A DNA stretch of 64,000 nt from NCBI RefSeq assembly GCF_002282855.1, contig NZ_NRIR01000003.1, positions 124,001 to 188,000 on the forward strand. Direction: 5' to 3'. The position numbers were made by a program, and so were the translations under genes. Source of the stretch: Paraferrimonas sedimenticola. GTDB taxonomy: Bacteria; Pseudomonadota; Gammaproteobacteria; Enterobacterales; Shewanellaceae. The notes under the pieces are model-generated. The model made no database searches. It was not told the DNA's origin and saw only the letters and a list, made by a program, of their open reading frames with translations. Shown here piece after piece: positions 53,059-62,236 of the stretch (positions are counted from its first letter, which is position 1; every line of letters begins with the position of its first letter).

Positions 53059-53883
53059 TTACGGAATGATCCAAGAGACAGCCCACTTAAACTGTCTATC
53101 GCCAGCGGTATCGGCTCTAGCGGGAACCGCGTAAAAACCAAAATTCACATCTAAAATACTGTCGTTGTCTAGCACGAAAGCCTTACCAGCGGTAAGTCCT
53201 AAGGGCGCGTTCCAGCGATTACCGCTACTGGCCTTCCAATCGTAGGTAATTGAGTTGCTATAACCAATGTAAGAGCCGCCAAACAGGGACCAGTTGTAGA
53301 AAACGATAGGGTTTAACAGGGAAGAACTGACACCATTTTGTCCCCACAAATGAGCGACAATACCACCGTATACTAAAGGTCCGGCTCCACCGAAGCCTAC
53401 TAGCACTGGGCCTGCGCCCCAGCCAGGTCCTTCAAAGTCTTTACTCGAGCGAGTGGGCATCGAGATTTGCGGCCCATAGCCTATGCTAAAACCCGAGTCT
53501 TGTCCCGGTGGCACGTAGAACCCCTGCAAGATGGTATCGCCAATGCCGGTTTGACGCCCTCTGTCGCCCATAGGGGGGATGGTGTTTAGCGGAATAATCC
53601 CCCTTAGAATCATATTACCCTCACCACCGCCGAGATTTTCTAAGCTGTATACGGGTTGGAATTGATAGTTGTCGGCACGAGTGCTGTTTGACCAAGTCTT
53701 GGGGCCAAAAGCGCTAGTGAAATCGGTGAGCACCCCTTTAATAGGAGACAGAGGGTCTTGCGCTTTACGTGCGGCTTGACAGGCCTCATCACAGCCATCT
53801 TCGGCTCTTGTTTCGGCGATGGTGAGAAGTGCTGCTAGCAAAATTGCACCGCTATAAATCCACGGAATTTGTTTCATCATCAA
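53059..53883 (-). CDS. Exported beta-barrel protein of unknown function
   Basis: 274 residues. Signal peptide ends near ETRAEDG (residue 28). The mature part has two Cys near its start (CDEACQAARK), then strand-rich glycine patterns (GPGWGAGPVLVGFGGAGPLVYGG) and ends in VSWIIP. Resembles outer-membrane porins of aromatic-hydrocarbon pathways in layout, but I cannot name a family. Single gene. Confidence 0.7.
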   Translation of the reverse strand: MMMKQIPWIYSGAILLAALLTIAETRAEDGCDEACQAARKAQDPLSPIKGVLTDFTSAFGPKTWSNSTRADNYQFQPVYSLENLGGGEGNMILRGIIPLNTIPPMGDRGRQTGIGDTILQGFYVPPGQDSGFSIGYGPQISMPTRSSKDFEGPGWGAGPVLVGFGGAGPLVYGGIVAHLWGQNGVSSSLLNPIVFYNWSLFGGSYIGYSNSITYDWKASSGNRWNAPLGLTAGKAFVLDNDSILDVNFGFYAVPARADTAGDRQFKWAVSWIIP

Positions 53884-54187
53884 TCCTTACTATCGCTTTT
53901 AGAATCTTGGCTTGATTAACGGTTAGTAGAGCAGGGAATATCCGTCAAGAAAGGCAAAGCCTGCGAATGGGGGAAATTACGAGATCTAACAGGGGTTTTA
54001 GAGCTGATATGCTGGCGATTAACTATTGTTGAACCCTACACTGGTTTCGGTATGATCCATTTGAGCTAACCAGAGCGGTTGGCTTTTTTGCGGCAAGGTT
54101 TTGCTTGTCCGTTTTAATGAATTTAGCTTTGTGAAAGTCGGCGCAAGCGACGAGCTGTTTGAGCGCTGGAAAGTAGGTGATAAAAAT
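53884..54187. other. Intergenic region before heptosyltransferase gene
   Basis: 304 bp between a minus-strand barrel gene and a plus-strand glycosyltransferase. It must hold both promoters. No gene, repeat or hairpin that I can support; an upstream in-frame extension of the glycosyltransferase reaches 54101. Confidence 0.5.
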
Positions 54188-55285
54188 ATGGCAATTCCTT
54201 TTCACTCCAAGCTTCGTAGGTCTTTGCGGGGTTGGATGAACGCACTGCTGGTGAAGTTGACCAGTAACCAAGTGTCGGTAGAGAAAATTCCTTCTGAAGA
54301 GATTCAGAAGATCCTCATTGTTCGAATTAACTACCGCATTGGCAATATCATATTTCTAACGCCACTGATTAACGCCCTGAGAGCCAAGTTTCCCGAAGCG
54401 CAAATCGATGTGTTGATTGGTACCAAGCTGCTGATACCCGTGCTTAAACCAATGCACAATGTCACCAACGTCTATCAGGTGCCGCGCAAAATTCTCAAAG
54501 AGCCTGGTGAGCTGATTCGTCAGGTCAAAGAAATCAACCAAAATAACTACGACTTGGCCATTTCACCGATTGCCGGCTCGAGTAGCGCCAATATCTCTAC
54601 CATGATGATCAAGGCCAAATACAAGCTCAGTTTTCATAGCGAAGGGGCTTACACGCCGGCGAACATCAAGGTGCCTTACCCTGAAGGTGTACACCACGAA
54701 GCCTTGATCCCATTAGCCTTGATGGATGGCTTTGACGGTCCGCATCAAGAGTACAAGCGCACGCTGGACATTAACCTACACCCAGAAGAAGCCGCCCAAG
54801 GTCAAGAGACTCTATTTTCTTTGCTGCATAAATCTGAGCGCTCAACCGATGTGGAAGGCAAGGTGTTTGTGGGTTTGTTTAGAGACGCCCGCAACGAGAA
54901 GAAAATTGAAGACAGCTGGTGGAAAGCCTTCATTGACGACCTGGCTAAAGGCGATTCACTGATCATTGTCGATATTCTCGCCCCAGGGCAGAGCGAGTCG
55001 GTGCATCCGGCTGCATTAGCGATTGGGATTGCCGATCTGCGCGAACTAAGCAGCTTTATGTCGTCGCTCGACTACTTCATCTGCGCTGATACCGGGCCTA
55101 TGCACCTGGCATCCGCCGTACAAACCACAGTGATTGCTTTGTTTAACGCCACTTCACCGGACAATTACGGTCCACTAGGCGCTAACGACAGTGTGGTAAA
55201 CATTTCGAATAAAACGATTTCTGATGTGGCCGTTGAAGTTCAAGGTAAGATTCAGAAATCAGATACAGTTAAGGAGTTAAAATGA
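54188..55285 (+). CDS. Glycosyltransferase family 9 (ADP-heptose transferase-like)
   Basis: 365 residues from ATG 54188, which has AGGTGAT upstream; an extended frame starts at 54101 without a ribosome site. Two Rossmann-like domains: [24 protein letters not shown] at the N terminus (GN where most have GD) and [21 protein letters not shown] in the C-terminal half, the donor-binding motif of ADP-heptose:LPS heptosyltransferases. Adds heptose to the lipopolysaccharide inner core. Overlaps hldD by 4 bp, which makes the ADP-heptose donor. Confidence 0.88.
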   Translation: MAIPFHSKLRRSLRGWMNALLVKLTSNQVSVEKIPSEEIQKILIVRINYRIGNIIFLTPLINALRAKFPEAQIDVLIGTKLLIPVLKPMHNVTNVYQVPRKILKEPGELIRQVKEINQNNYDLAISPIAGSSSANISTMMIKAKYKLSFHSEGAYTPANIKVPYPEGVHHEALIPLALMDGFDGPHQEYKRTLDINLHPEEAAQGQETLFSLLHKSERSTDVEGKVFVGLFRDARNEKKIEDSWWKAFIDDLAKGDSLIIVDILAPGQSESVHPAALAIGIADLRELSSFMSSLDYFICADTGPMHLASAVQTTVIALFNATSPDNYGPLGANDSVVNISNKTISDVAVEVQGKIQKSDTVKELK

Positions 55286-56220
55286 TCGTCGTAACCGGTG
55301 CCGCAGGATTTATTGGCAGTAACATAGTTCGCATGCTTAACCAGCAAGGGCGCACAGACATTATTGCGGTTGACGATTTGAGCGATGGTCACAAGATGTT
55401 TAATCTGGCCGACCTACAAATTGCTGACTACTTCGACAAAGACGATTTTCTAGAAATGGTTAAGTCGAATCAGCACTTTACCGACGTCGAAGTGATGTTC
55501 CATCAGGGCGCTTGCTCGGCCACTACCGAGTGGGATGGCAAGTACATGATGAAGAACAACTACGAGTACTCCAAAGACTTGCTGGCGTTCTGCCAAAACC
55601 ATCGCATTCCGTTTATCTATGCCTCATCGGCGTCGGTGTACGGCGGTAGTGAGCAGTTCCACGAGTCGCTAGAAGTCGAAAAGCCACTGAACGTCTACGC
55701 CTACTCTAAGTTCCAGTTCGACCAGTACGTACGTCGCATTGAAACGCCAACCGCTCAAATTGTTGGACTGCGTTATTTCAACGTGTTTGGCCCGTTTGAG
55801 CAGCACAAAGGTTCAATGGCCAGCGTGGCTTTCCACTTCAATAATCAGATTTTGGACAAGGGCGTTTGTAATCTGTTCGAGGGCGATGAAGAGTACGGTC
55901 ACGGTGAACAGTTGCGCGATTTCGTATACGTAGAGGACGTGGCCAAGGTGAATCTGTGGTTCTGGAAAAACCAAGCGGTGTCTGGCATCTATAACTGTGG
56001 TACCGGTAAGGCTCGCAGCTTCAACGATGTGGCCAATGCGGTTATCAGCTATCACGGCAAAGGTGAAATCAATTACATTCCGTTCCCAGAGCACCTAAAG
56101 GGCGCTTATCAGAATTACACTCAGGCGGATTTAGGGAACCTGAGAAAGGCGGGTCACACAGAGGAATTTACTTCGCTGGAGTCGGCTGTAGCCGCATACC
56201 TTGCCAAACTGAATGCTTAA
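55282..56220 (+). CDS. hldD: ADP-L-glycero-D-manno-heptose 6-epimerase
   Basis: 312 residues (E. coli 310). [18 protein letters not shown] loop, [27 protein letters not shown] and [13 protein letters not shown] (YxxxK) match HldD/RfaD almost throughout. Converts ADP-D-glycero-manno-heptose to the L-glycero form for lipopolysaccharide. Translationally coupled to the upstream heptosyltransferase. Confidence 0.96.
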   Translation: MIVVTGAAGFIGSNIVRMLNQQGRTDIIAVDDLSDGHKMFNLADLQIADYFDKDDFLEMVKSNQHFTDVEVMFHQGACSATTEWDGKYMMKNNYEYSKDLLAFCQNHRIPFIYASSASVYGGSEQFHESLEVEKPLNVYAYSKFQFDQYVRRIETPTAQIVGLRYFNVFGPFEQHKGSMASVAFHFNNQILDKGVCNLFEGDEEYGHGEQLRDFVYVEDVAKVNLWFWKNQAVSGIYNCGTGKARSFNDVANAVISYHGKGEINYIPFPEHLKGAYQNYTQADLGNLRKAGHTEEFTSLESAVAAYLAKLNA

Positions 56221-56239
56221 TTGACCTTGAGCCGTCGTT

Positions 56240-56265
56240 AAAAAAGAGCCTTGCGGCTCTTTTTT
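56240..56265. terminator. Terminator after hldD
   Basis: AAAAAAGAGCC-TTGC-GGCTCTTTTTT, effective in both directions. Confidence 0.9.
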
Positions 56266-56276
56266 ATGGTTGAACA

Positions 56277-56306
56277 AAGCCCGCCCTTGCAGGCGGCGGG
56301 CTTTTA
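56277..56306 (+). terminator. Second hairpin after hldD
   Basis: AAGCCCGC paired with GCGGGCTT, followed by T residues, 12 bp after the first terminator. Lies between hldD and the convergent cytochrome gene. Confidence 0.7.
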
Positions 56307-56329
56307 CTTGAGCAGTTGCCTAAGAAAGC

Positions 56330-58510
56330 TTAGTGCCCATGTGATTCAAGCAGGCTTGCCGGCGTGTGACACACTGAGCAAGATTCCACGGCGGCTTGCG
56401 CTTGAGATTTATCATCGCCAAAGTAGGCGCCATTCTGACGAACGTGAGCCATGGCTGAAGCAGACATGTACTTCTGGTGACAACTCATACAAGCAGCCAA
56501 GTCAGGTGAGGCATACCAAGTCTCAACCGGGTCATCCGCGGTTGGGCGCTGTGTGCTTGGCAGGGTATGAGCAGCACCTTGGTTACGGCCCAGTTCGTGA
56601 CCAGTCGCACCGTGACAGGTTGAGCAGTCTGACTTCAAAATTGTGCCGCTACCGCCGTGACCATTGTCGTGTCCAGCAGCTTTGTGGCCTTTGTACATGA
56701 AGTTGGTCGACTTTTGCAGGGCGATGCCATCAGAAGTGGTGCCGTTACCCTTGAGTACTTTGTCGTTGGTATGACAAGCAATACAGTTCACACCATTGGA
56801 ATCGTGGTAGAACTCGTAGCTGTGACAACCATAACAGGTGCTTTCGTCAACGATAGTGCGACGGTCAGCGACTTCAGCTTCGGCATCGTTCAAAATCGCG
56901 CGGTACGCATCGGTCTGCACGTATGCGGGGTAAGCTTTTTCGTTATCGCATGCAACACGCTCAGCGGTGCCCTTGATAAAGCAAACCTTAAGTATTGGCA
57001 GAATCTCTAGCGAACGCTCTTTGATGTCGAGAGGGACGTCTAAGGTGTAAGTCATACCATAACTCTGTTTTTCAGTGGTGGTATGGAATACGCCTGTGTC
57101 TGCATCGTAAGTGGTTGAACCGTCGCCTTTTAGGCTGAAGCGGCGATGGTTATAGGTAGTACCTAGGCTAAAGTCCGCACCTTCGGCTGTAACCACAGAC
57201 TCAGGATAGTCTTTCTCCACATCCCAGCTAACCACCATGTACGGATTCGAATAGCCTTCCTGGTAGATTTCGTCTGCAGTGACAGTATTGCCTTCGGCAT
57301 CCATCACTTGTACATCGAACTCAATCAGGTTGGTATCGTTAACCATCACGTTAGTCACTTTAACGCTGTAGTCTTTGGCCGCTTGATACGGTGCGGCGTA
57401 CTTGCTGTGATCTACCTGGCTGTGACAATCGGTACACACACTGTCGGCCGGTGGGTTAAATGCACCGTGACCGGTTGGACGCTCAGTATGACAACCACTA
57501 CAAGAATTGGCGTTGGCATTGGCTTTCCAAAGATCTTTGTCAGCCAGATTTTCATCATCCACGTGACAAGATGCGCAATCCATCATTGGTTTGGTCGGGA
57601 AGGCTGGGTAATCAAACGCATGCGGGCCGTGATAGCCGACCACAGTGTATGGCATAGGCGCTTCGTTACCTGAGTCGTCCAATCCCTTGCGATCTTTGCC
57701 TTTGTGAATGGCATGGATCATATGGCCAAGTTCAACCGAAACACCGTTAGGATCGCTCACAATACCATTGTGGCAAGCCTGACAGTTTTCCATGTCTAGT
57801 CGGCGGCCACCGTGGGCTCGCAAGCTGTCTGGTTGGTGACAGGTGTAACAGGTTTCAAGAGTCACCAATTGACGAGTATCGATACCTTCTTGAGTATTGG
57901 AGGCAGGGATCCAGTCGAAGTGAGCATTTTCAGCTAACTCATGGCCATCATCATATTCAAACTGCATTTCAATGGCGATTCTCTGAGTAATATCAGGATT
58001 AAACTCAACGCCTGCTGGATCTTCGAATTCTGCAAGATTGGTCTTGAACGAGTAGCTATAGGTGCCGTCCATGTTGTCGGTCAGGCATTCAGGGCAGTCA
58101 CTGAGTTTCTCGAAACCTTGCTCAAAGGTAGTGCCGGCTTCGTTGGTGGTCTCGTTTAACAGGGACTTCCATTGTTTTAGCGGGCTGTCGGCATCGACTT
58201 CTAGCTGAGCGACTGAGAAGCGGAAATCGTGGAATTCGTTGGTTCCGTCTAGCCCGTATAGGCCTTTGCCACTTTCATTGACTATGGAGAAGTCTACCGT
58301 AATGACGCCGCTGTTATAATTGGCGTTATCAATTGATACAAATGCGGTATCGGCAACATCGATTAGTACGCCACTCGGGGCAGCAGGACCTTCAGGACCC
58401 TGGGGTCCCTCAGGCCCTGCAGGACCTTGGGGGCCGTCTTTACCATCATCACCACAACCGGCCAAGCCGATTGAGGCGAACATGGCCGCCAGTAATAGTT
58501 TCTTATTCAT
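56330..58510 (-). CDS. OmcA/MtrC-family decaheme c-type cytochrome lipoprotein
   Basis: 726 residues. Signal peptide with lipobox GLAGCGDDG (Cys19), then seven collagen-like Gly-x-y triplets, then beta-rich and heme domains. Ten CxxCH motifs: CYTCH, CQACH, CASCH, CSGCH, CTDCH in one cluster, and CYGCH, CIACH, CSTCH, CMSCH, CSVCH in another, as in MtrC and OmcA. Such proteins sit on the outer membrane and pass electrons to metals or electrodes. No MtrA/MtrB partner is in the window. An FNR-like site lies upstream. Single gene. Confidence 0.95.
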   Translation of the reverse strand: MNKKLLLAAMFASIGLAGCGDDGKDGPQGPAGPEGPQGPEGPAAPSGVLIDVADTAFVSIDNANYNSGVITVDFSIVNESGKGLYGLDGTNEFHDFRFSVAQLEVDADSPLKQWKSLLNETTNEAGTTFEQGFEKLSDCPECLTDNMDGTYSYSFKTNLAEFEDPAGVEFNPDITQRIAIEMQFEYDDGHELAENAHFDWIPASNTQEGIDTRQLVTLETCYTCHQPDSLRAHGGRRLDMENCQACHNGIVSDPNGVSVELGHMIHAIHKGKDRKGLDDSGNEAPMPYTVVGYHGPHAFDYPAFPTKPMMDCASCHVDDENLADKDLWKANANANSCSGCHTERPTGHGAFNPPADSVCTDCHSQVDHSKYAAPYQAAKDYSVKVTNVMVNDTNLIEFDVQVMDAEGNTVTADEIYQEGYSNPYMVVSWDVEKDYPESVVTAEGADFSLGTTYNHRRFSLKGDGSTTYDADTGVFHTTTEKQSYGMTYTLDVPLDIKERSLEILPILKVCFIKGTAERVACDNEKAYPAYVQTDAYRAILNDAEAEVADRRTIVDESTCYGCHSYEFYHDSNGVNCIACHTNDKVLKGNGTTSDGIALQKSTNFMYKGHKAAGHDNGHGGSGTILKSDCSTCHGATGHELGRNQGAAHTLPSTQRPTADDPVETWYASPDLAACMSCHQKYMSASAMAHVRQNGAYFGDDKSQAQAAVESCSVCHTPASLLESHGH

Positions 58511-58602
58511 ACTTTATCCCTGCATTTTTGCTTTTTTTGTGAATCAGGCCGCGAATCCGCAGCCGATTGTTTGAATGTTGTGTGGAAATTGTTGTAAGCG
58601 GG

Positions 58603-58616
58603 TTGACTGCGATCAA
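58603..58616. promoter_or_regulatory. FNR/EtrA-type binding site
   Basis: TTGACTGCGATCAA (read as TTGATCGCAGTCAA on the minus strand) matches the FNR consensus TTGAT-N4-ATCAA at nine of ten positions. It lies 93 bp upstream of the decaheme gene, a fitting distance for anaerobic activation. Confidence 0.55.
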
Positions 58617-58809
58617 CTTTTAGCCAGTGTTGAATAATTGAGCGCTAAAGCTGGGAGCTAGTTGGAAAGGCACTCGTCGAATATTTACACAAGAGTGATC
58701 TTGCGCACATTTTGGATTGGGTAAGCGACGGGCTAGGTTTGTTTATCGATACATAAGTATCAATGGCTTAGAGTGACTGTTGGTAGTAATCACATGGAAG
58801 AGAACAGGC

Positions 58810-58965
58810 ATGAGTATCAACGCGTATTTGTTCGCTGAAACCCTATTAATCTGGTTGGTAGGCTCAACCATTATTATTGGTTTTTTGTCCTTGAAGAATA
58901 AAGTCGTGATACCAGACTCGAGTCGCTGCTCGTGCCCACCAAAAAAAGCACTCAAATTGAATTGA
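58810..58965 (+). CDS. Possible 51-residue membrane peptide
   Basis: ATG 58810 opens 51 codons with one hydrophobic helix (LLIWLVGSTIIIGFLSL) and a Cys/Pro/Lys-rich tail (SRCSCPPKK). No strong ribosome site, and the end runs into the hairpin at 58947-58970. It may be a real small protein or a chance frame in the gap between two minus-strand genes. Confidence 0.3.
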   Translation: MSINAYLFAETLLIWLVGSTIIIGFLSLKNKVVIPDSSRCSCPPKKALKLN

Positions 58966-58970
58966 GTGCT
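58947..58970. terminator. Terminator of the broken porin gene
   Basis: AGCACTCAA and TTGAGTGCT around a 6-base loop; the minus strand continues TTTTTTT, so it mainly ends the minus-strand gene at 58997. Confidence 0.85.
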
Positions 58971-58996
58971 ATTTTGATGCTTTATCAGCTTTGCGA

Positions 58997-59743
58997 TTAC
59001 CAGTAGATAGCGTACTTAATCCATGCAGTGGTGTCGTCTTTGCCTTTTACTCCGTTAATGCTGGTGTTGTTGGCAAACTTGTGTTCGATTTTGAACTCGG
59101 CTGAAGACCAATCGTTGATCATGTAACCACCACCTAGCTCGACTTCCCAAGTGTTGGCGTCGTACTTGTCTTTGGCACCGAATCCGTTTGGCTTGGATAG
59201 GGTGTGGGTCATTTTAGGGTTGGCGTACAACCAGTGACCCGCATCAAACGCGTACATGGCGTAAACACCTGGCTGAACAATGTTCGAGCTGGATTCGTCA
59301 GCTCTACCAATCTTGTTGTTAACCTGAGTTTTACCCACGCCCATCATAGGGAAGATCATGATGTTGTCGGTCACAGACCATTTGTAGATAACGCTGGCTA
59401 CTGCAGTCGTCGAGCGAGTGGCTTTGTTGTCGCTGCCGATCACGTCAAGGCTGGCACCCAGTCCGTCGTTTACGTAGAAGTAACGGGCACGGTAGCCGAA
59501 GCCTTTAGAGTTATCACCCGCTTTAACATCTTTTTACTGGCTGGTTAGGTCAGCCTGAAGGATGTGCTTTCCAAAACCCAGCATAAGATTGGCTTGAGCT
59601 GAGTTCTTATTAGAAACCGATACACCAAAAGTTTTAAAGCTGGCGGTTGGATCGCCGTAGTTAATATCTTCTTCCTGCGCGAAGCTTGGGGCGCTAACCA
59701 TTGCGCCAATAGAAAACGCCAACAAGTATTTTGCGTAACTCAT
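58997..59743 (-). pseudogene. Outer-membrane porin-like gene with an in-frame stop codon
   Basis: Starts at 59743 with a signal peptide (cleavage near SFAQEED) and ends at 58997 with IKYAIYW. A TAA at 59536-59534 (codon 70) interrupts one continuous frame. Both sides read as one barrel, with LTSQ before and KDVKAGDNSKGFGYRARYFY after the stop. It is therefore a single nonsense change, not a frameshift. Total 248 codons plus stop. Pseudogene, sequencing error or programmed readthrough are all possible. Resembles nutrient/outer-membrane channel proteins of unknown substrate. Confidence 0.8.
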
Positions 59744-59992
59744 GTGAATACCTCTCTATTCGTTTCGAAATCTTGCACAGCGCTAGCCTCGGCAAGTGGG
59801 CGCATGATAATTAGAGGTTGCTGAATTATGTAGTTAGGTACTTTCGATATCCTTGAAGGTTTAATCTGTTGTGATTGATTAGAGACGGAGAGAGGTAAAG
59901 GGTGTGAGAAAAGGGGGCCGGTTATGGTTCGTTGAGTGCATCTAGGCGTGAAAAGTAAAAGTGAGATTGTTGTGTAGATAAGTTGGATAAGC

Positions 59993-60014
59993 GCTAGCTC
60001 GCAAGCGAGCTAGC
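59993..60014 (-). terminator. Hairpin after PLP dehydratase
   Basis: GCTAGCTCGC-AA-GCGAGCTAGC, a perfect 10-bp stem just after the gene ending at 60036 (minus). Short T-containing tail only. Confidence 0.55.
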
Positions 60015-60035
60015 CTTAGAGTATTGCGGTCAAGC

Positions 60036-61034
60036 TCATAAACTTGGAACTTGAGAAAGGTAGTCCTCTTCCCAAATTGCCTTCATTTTGCCGTTGTCGA
60101 CATTTCCACCGGTAAGGATCACCAAGACATTCTGCTTTTCGGTTTTATCGCTTAAGTATCGCTTAACCGCTTCCATGGTCATCGCGCTGGTGGGCTCTAC
60201 ATGAAGCTTTAGCAAGTGACTAAGCCACTGTGTCCAATAGGCAATCTCTGGCTCGTCAACTTCGATCATGCCATCCAGTTTTTTAAGGTAGTCAAAGGTG
60301 ATCTCACCAACCGCAAGCGTCATGGCACCGTCGGCCAGCGTGTTGGGTTGCTGATCTAATGTCACAATCTCACCGCATCGTAGCGATTGCGCGGCATCAT
60401 TACCCGCCAGTGGTTCGGCTGCGATAACTTTGGCTTCAGGGCACAAACCTTTGGTGGCGATATGGGTACCAGAAATCGCGCCACCACCGCCACAGGGCGC
60501 GAAGGCTGCATCGATAGTGTCTATACCTTGAGCACGCAGCTCCAGTATCGCTTCATAGGCTGCGGTACCTTGTCCGCAAACCACTTGCTCGTGGTTAAAC
60601 GGAGGGATCCAGAAAACACCAGGCTGTTCTTGTGCTTCCGCCACTTTGCGGTCCGCCTCTTGACGGTTCTCGCAATAGACGACTTCGGCACCATAGGCGG
60701 CTGTCGCTTGAGCTTTTACCTTAGAGACATTGGTGGGCATATAAATGGTGGCAGGAATACCGAGCTGGGATGCCGCCCAGGCAACCGCCTGGGCATGGTT
60801 GCCAGAGCTGTTGGCCACTACGCGCTTGATATCGTGTCCCTGTTCTTTTAGCCACAGGAGGGTATTGGCACCGCCACGGGCTTTAAAGGCGCCAACTTTC
60901 TGCAAGCACTCGGCTTTAAAGTAGATGTTGTGGCCCAAATACTCATTGAGCTTTTGCGACGATAGGATAGGCGTATTGTGTATGAAAGGCTTGATGCGTT
61001 TATGCGCATTTTCAATGTCGGTAAGGCTGAGCAC
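60036..61034 (-). CDS. PLP-dependent threonine/serine dehydratase-type enzyme
   Basis: 332 residues, fold type II. PLP lysine in VGAFKARGGANTL, phosphate loop PCGGGGAISG, NSSGNHAQAVAWAA, and C-terminal LTGGNVD. No regulatory ACT domain, so biodegradative in type. Could be serine racemase, threonine ammonia-lyase or hydroxyaspartate dehydratase. The Glu-rich FNHEQVVCGQG segment supports the threonine dehydratase/serine racemase group. Same direction as the LysR gene upstream, 135 bp apart. Confidence 0.9.
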   Translation of the reverse strand: MLSLTDIENAHKRIKPFIHNTPILSSQKLNEYLGHNIYFKAECLQKVGAFKARGGANTLLWLKEQGHDIKRVVANSSGNHAQAVAWAASQLGIPATIYMPTNVSKVKAQATAAYGAEVVYCENRQEADRKVAEAQEQPGVFWIPPFNHEQVVCGQGTAAYEAILELRAQGIDTIDAAFAPCGGGGAISGTHIATKGLCPEAKVIAAEPLAGNDAAQSLRCGEIVTLDQQPNTLADGAMTLAVGEITFDYLKKLDGMIEVDEPEIAYWTQWLSHLLKLHVEPTSAMTMEAVKRYLSDKTEKQNVLVILTGGNVDNGKMKAIWEEDYLSQVPSL

Positions 61035-61168
61035 GAAAGTCCCTCGCTGAGATTCTAGTTAGTATTTTATTGAAAGACGCTTCGATGATAATGTCTCTCA
61101 GCTCAAAGGTATACTTGTGTTTTGTTGCTGCGAGTTAGCGAGGACACATGGAGTTGAAAAGCCTCGAA

Positions 61169-62074
61169 CTAAGCGTCCGCCTTGGAAAACAAAAGCTCTT
61201 GTAATGTTTTCAGAAGAAACCGAGATACAGGACCACTTTCAGCATGCTCTGGCACTACTAAATCCAAATACACTTGGATTTTACTGTTCTGTTCTCCCAA
61301 GAAATCACAGTCAAATCTTACTAAACTTCCTGCGGCTGCTTTCTCGTTAACCAAGAGTTCCGGTAGGCAGGCCCAGCCTATGTCTTGTTCCACCATTGCC
61401 ACCGAGTCATCCAAGCTGGTGGTCTCCCAATAATTGGGGGAGAACAACATGTAATTGGCAAGCAGTGGATTGTCCAAAATACTTTGGCAAACCACTTGTC
61501 GAGTTGCCTGTAGTCTTTGTTGGCTGACTGCAGGGCCTTGAGCTAATTCCGAGTCGGCGGAGCAAGCCAACACCATATTCAGTAGACCAGTATCTAATAA
61601 CTTAACCCCATCTGGTGGATTGCCCTTAGACACCATGACGCCTAAATCGAGTTCTTCATTCAGCAGACTTTGATGTAAGCGCTCTGCGGTGCCTCGGATT
61701 AGTATGAGTTTGGTATTCGGGTACTTAACAGATACTTTTTGTACCAGAGTCTCAAACAGCTGAGTGGGAATAAGCTCACCAAGCCCAATCCGCACACTGG
61801 TTTCTATTTGGCTCATAGCATCGGTTGATGAGTGAATAATGGTGTCTAGTTGGGCGAACAAGACTTTGACCTGGGCGTACAGCCGCTCCCCCTCATCAGT
61901 GAGTTTTGGGTAACGCCCCGTGCGGTCGAACAACTTAAAGCCTAAGTAGTCTTCTAAATTGATAATCGAGTTGCTGATGGTGTTAAGGCCTTTACCCTTG
62001 CGTTTAGCGGCTTTGGTAAAGGAGCCTGTTTCAGCCGCAGCTTTGAATGCGGACAGTTGTTCTAGGGTAAGCAT
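61169..62074 (-). CDS. LysR-type transcriptional regulator
   Basis: 301 residues from ATG 62074, which has GGAG six bases upstream; longer frames begin at 62107 and 62116. HTH in TLEQLSAFKAAAETGSFTKAAKRKGKGLNTISNSI. Effector domain shares GLGELIPTQLFETLV, LDNPLL and VEQDIGWA with the regulator at 50632, marking a paralogue. Divergent from the amidinotransferase gene, which it probably controls together with the dehydratase (inference). Confidence 0.9.
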   Translation of the reverse strand: MLTLEQLSAFKAAAETGSFTKAAKRKGKGLNTISNSIINLEDYLGFKLFDRTGRYPKLTDEGERLYAQVKVLFAQLDTIIHSSTDAMSQIETSVRIGLGELIPTQLFETLVQKVSVKYPNTKLILIRGTAERLHQSLLNEELDLGVMVSKGNPPDGVKLLDTGLLNMVLACSADSELAQGPAVSQQRLQATRQVVCQSILDNPLLANYMLFSPNYWETTSLDDSVAMVEQDIGWACLPELLVNEKAAAGSLVRFDCDFLGEQNSKIQVYLDLVVPEHAESGPVSRFLLKTLQELLFSKADA

Positions 62075-62105
62075 TCCAGTCTCCAGTAGTAAATCTGCGT
62101 CCACC

Positions 62106-62122
62106 ATCCCATTCAATGGGAT
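62106..62122. promoter_or_regulatory. Perfect 17-bp inverted repeat between divergent genes
   Basis: ATCCCATT-C-AATGGGAT, in the gap between the LysR gene and the amidinotransferase gene. Fits an operator for the adjacent LysR protein or another dimeric regulator. Confidence 0.5.
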
Positions 62123-62236
62123 TCAGACTATTTTAGTCTTTTTTAGCGATTCCTTATACTGCGCACAACTTGAAGCAGCCAAGACGGTTGCAAACCCGAT
62201 GCAGGACGCGTTTTTTATCGTTTTTTTGAGGTAATT

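Noticed and set aside
59893-59910. A CACACCCT-like string before the broken porin gene
   Set aside because: Only about eight bases match the shared block and no promoter elements align with it.
60387-60851. 154-codon plus-strand frame across the dehydratase gene
   Set aside because: Antisense to a full-length PLP enzyme with intact motifs, and lacks any recognisable pattern.
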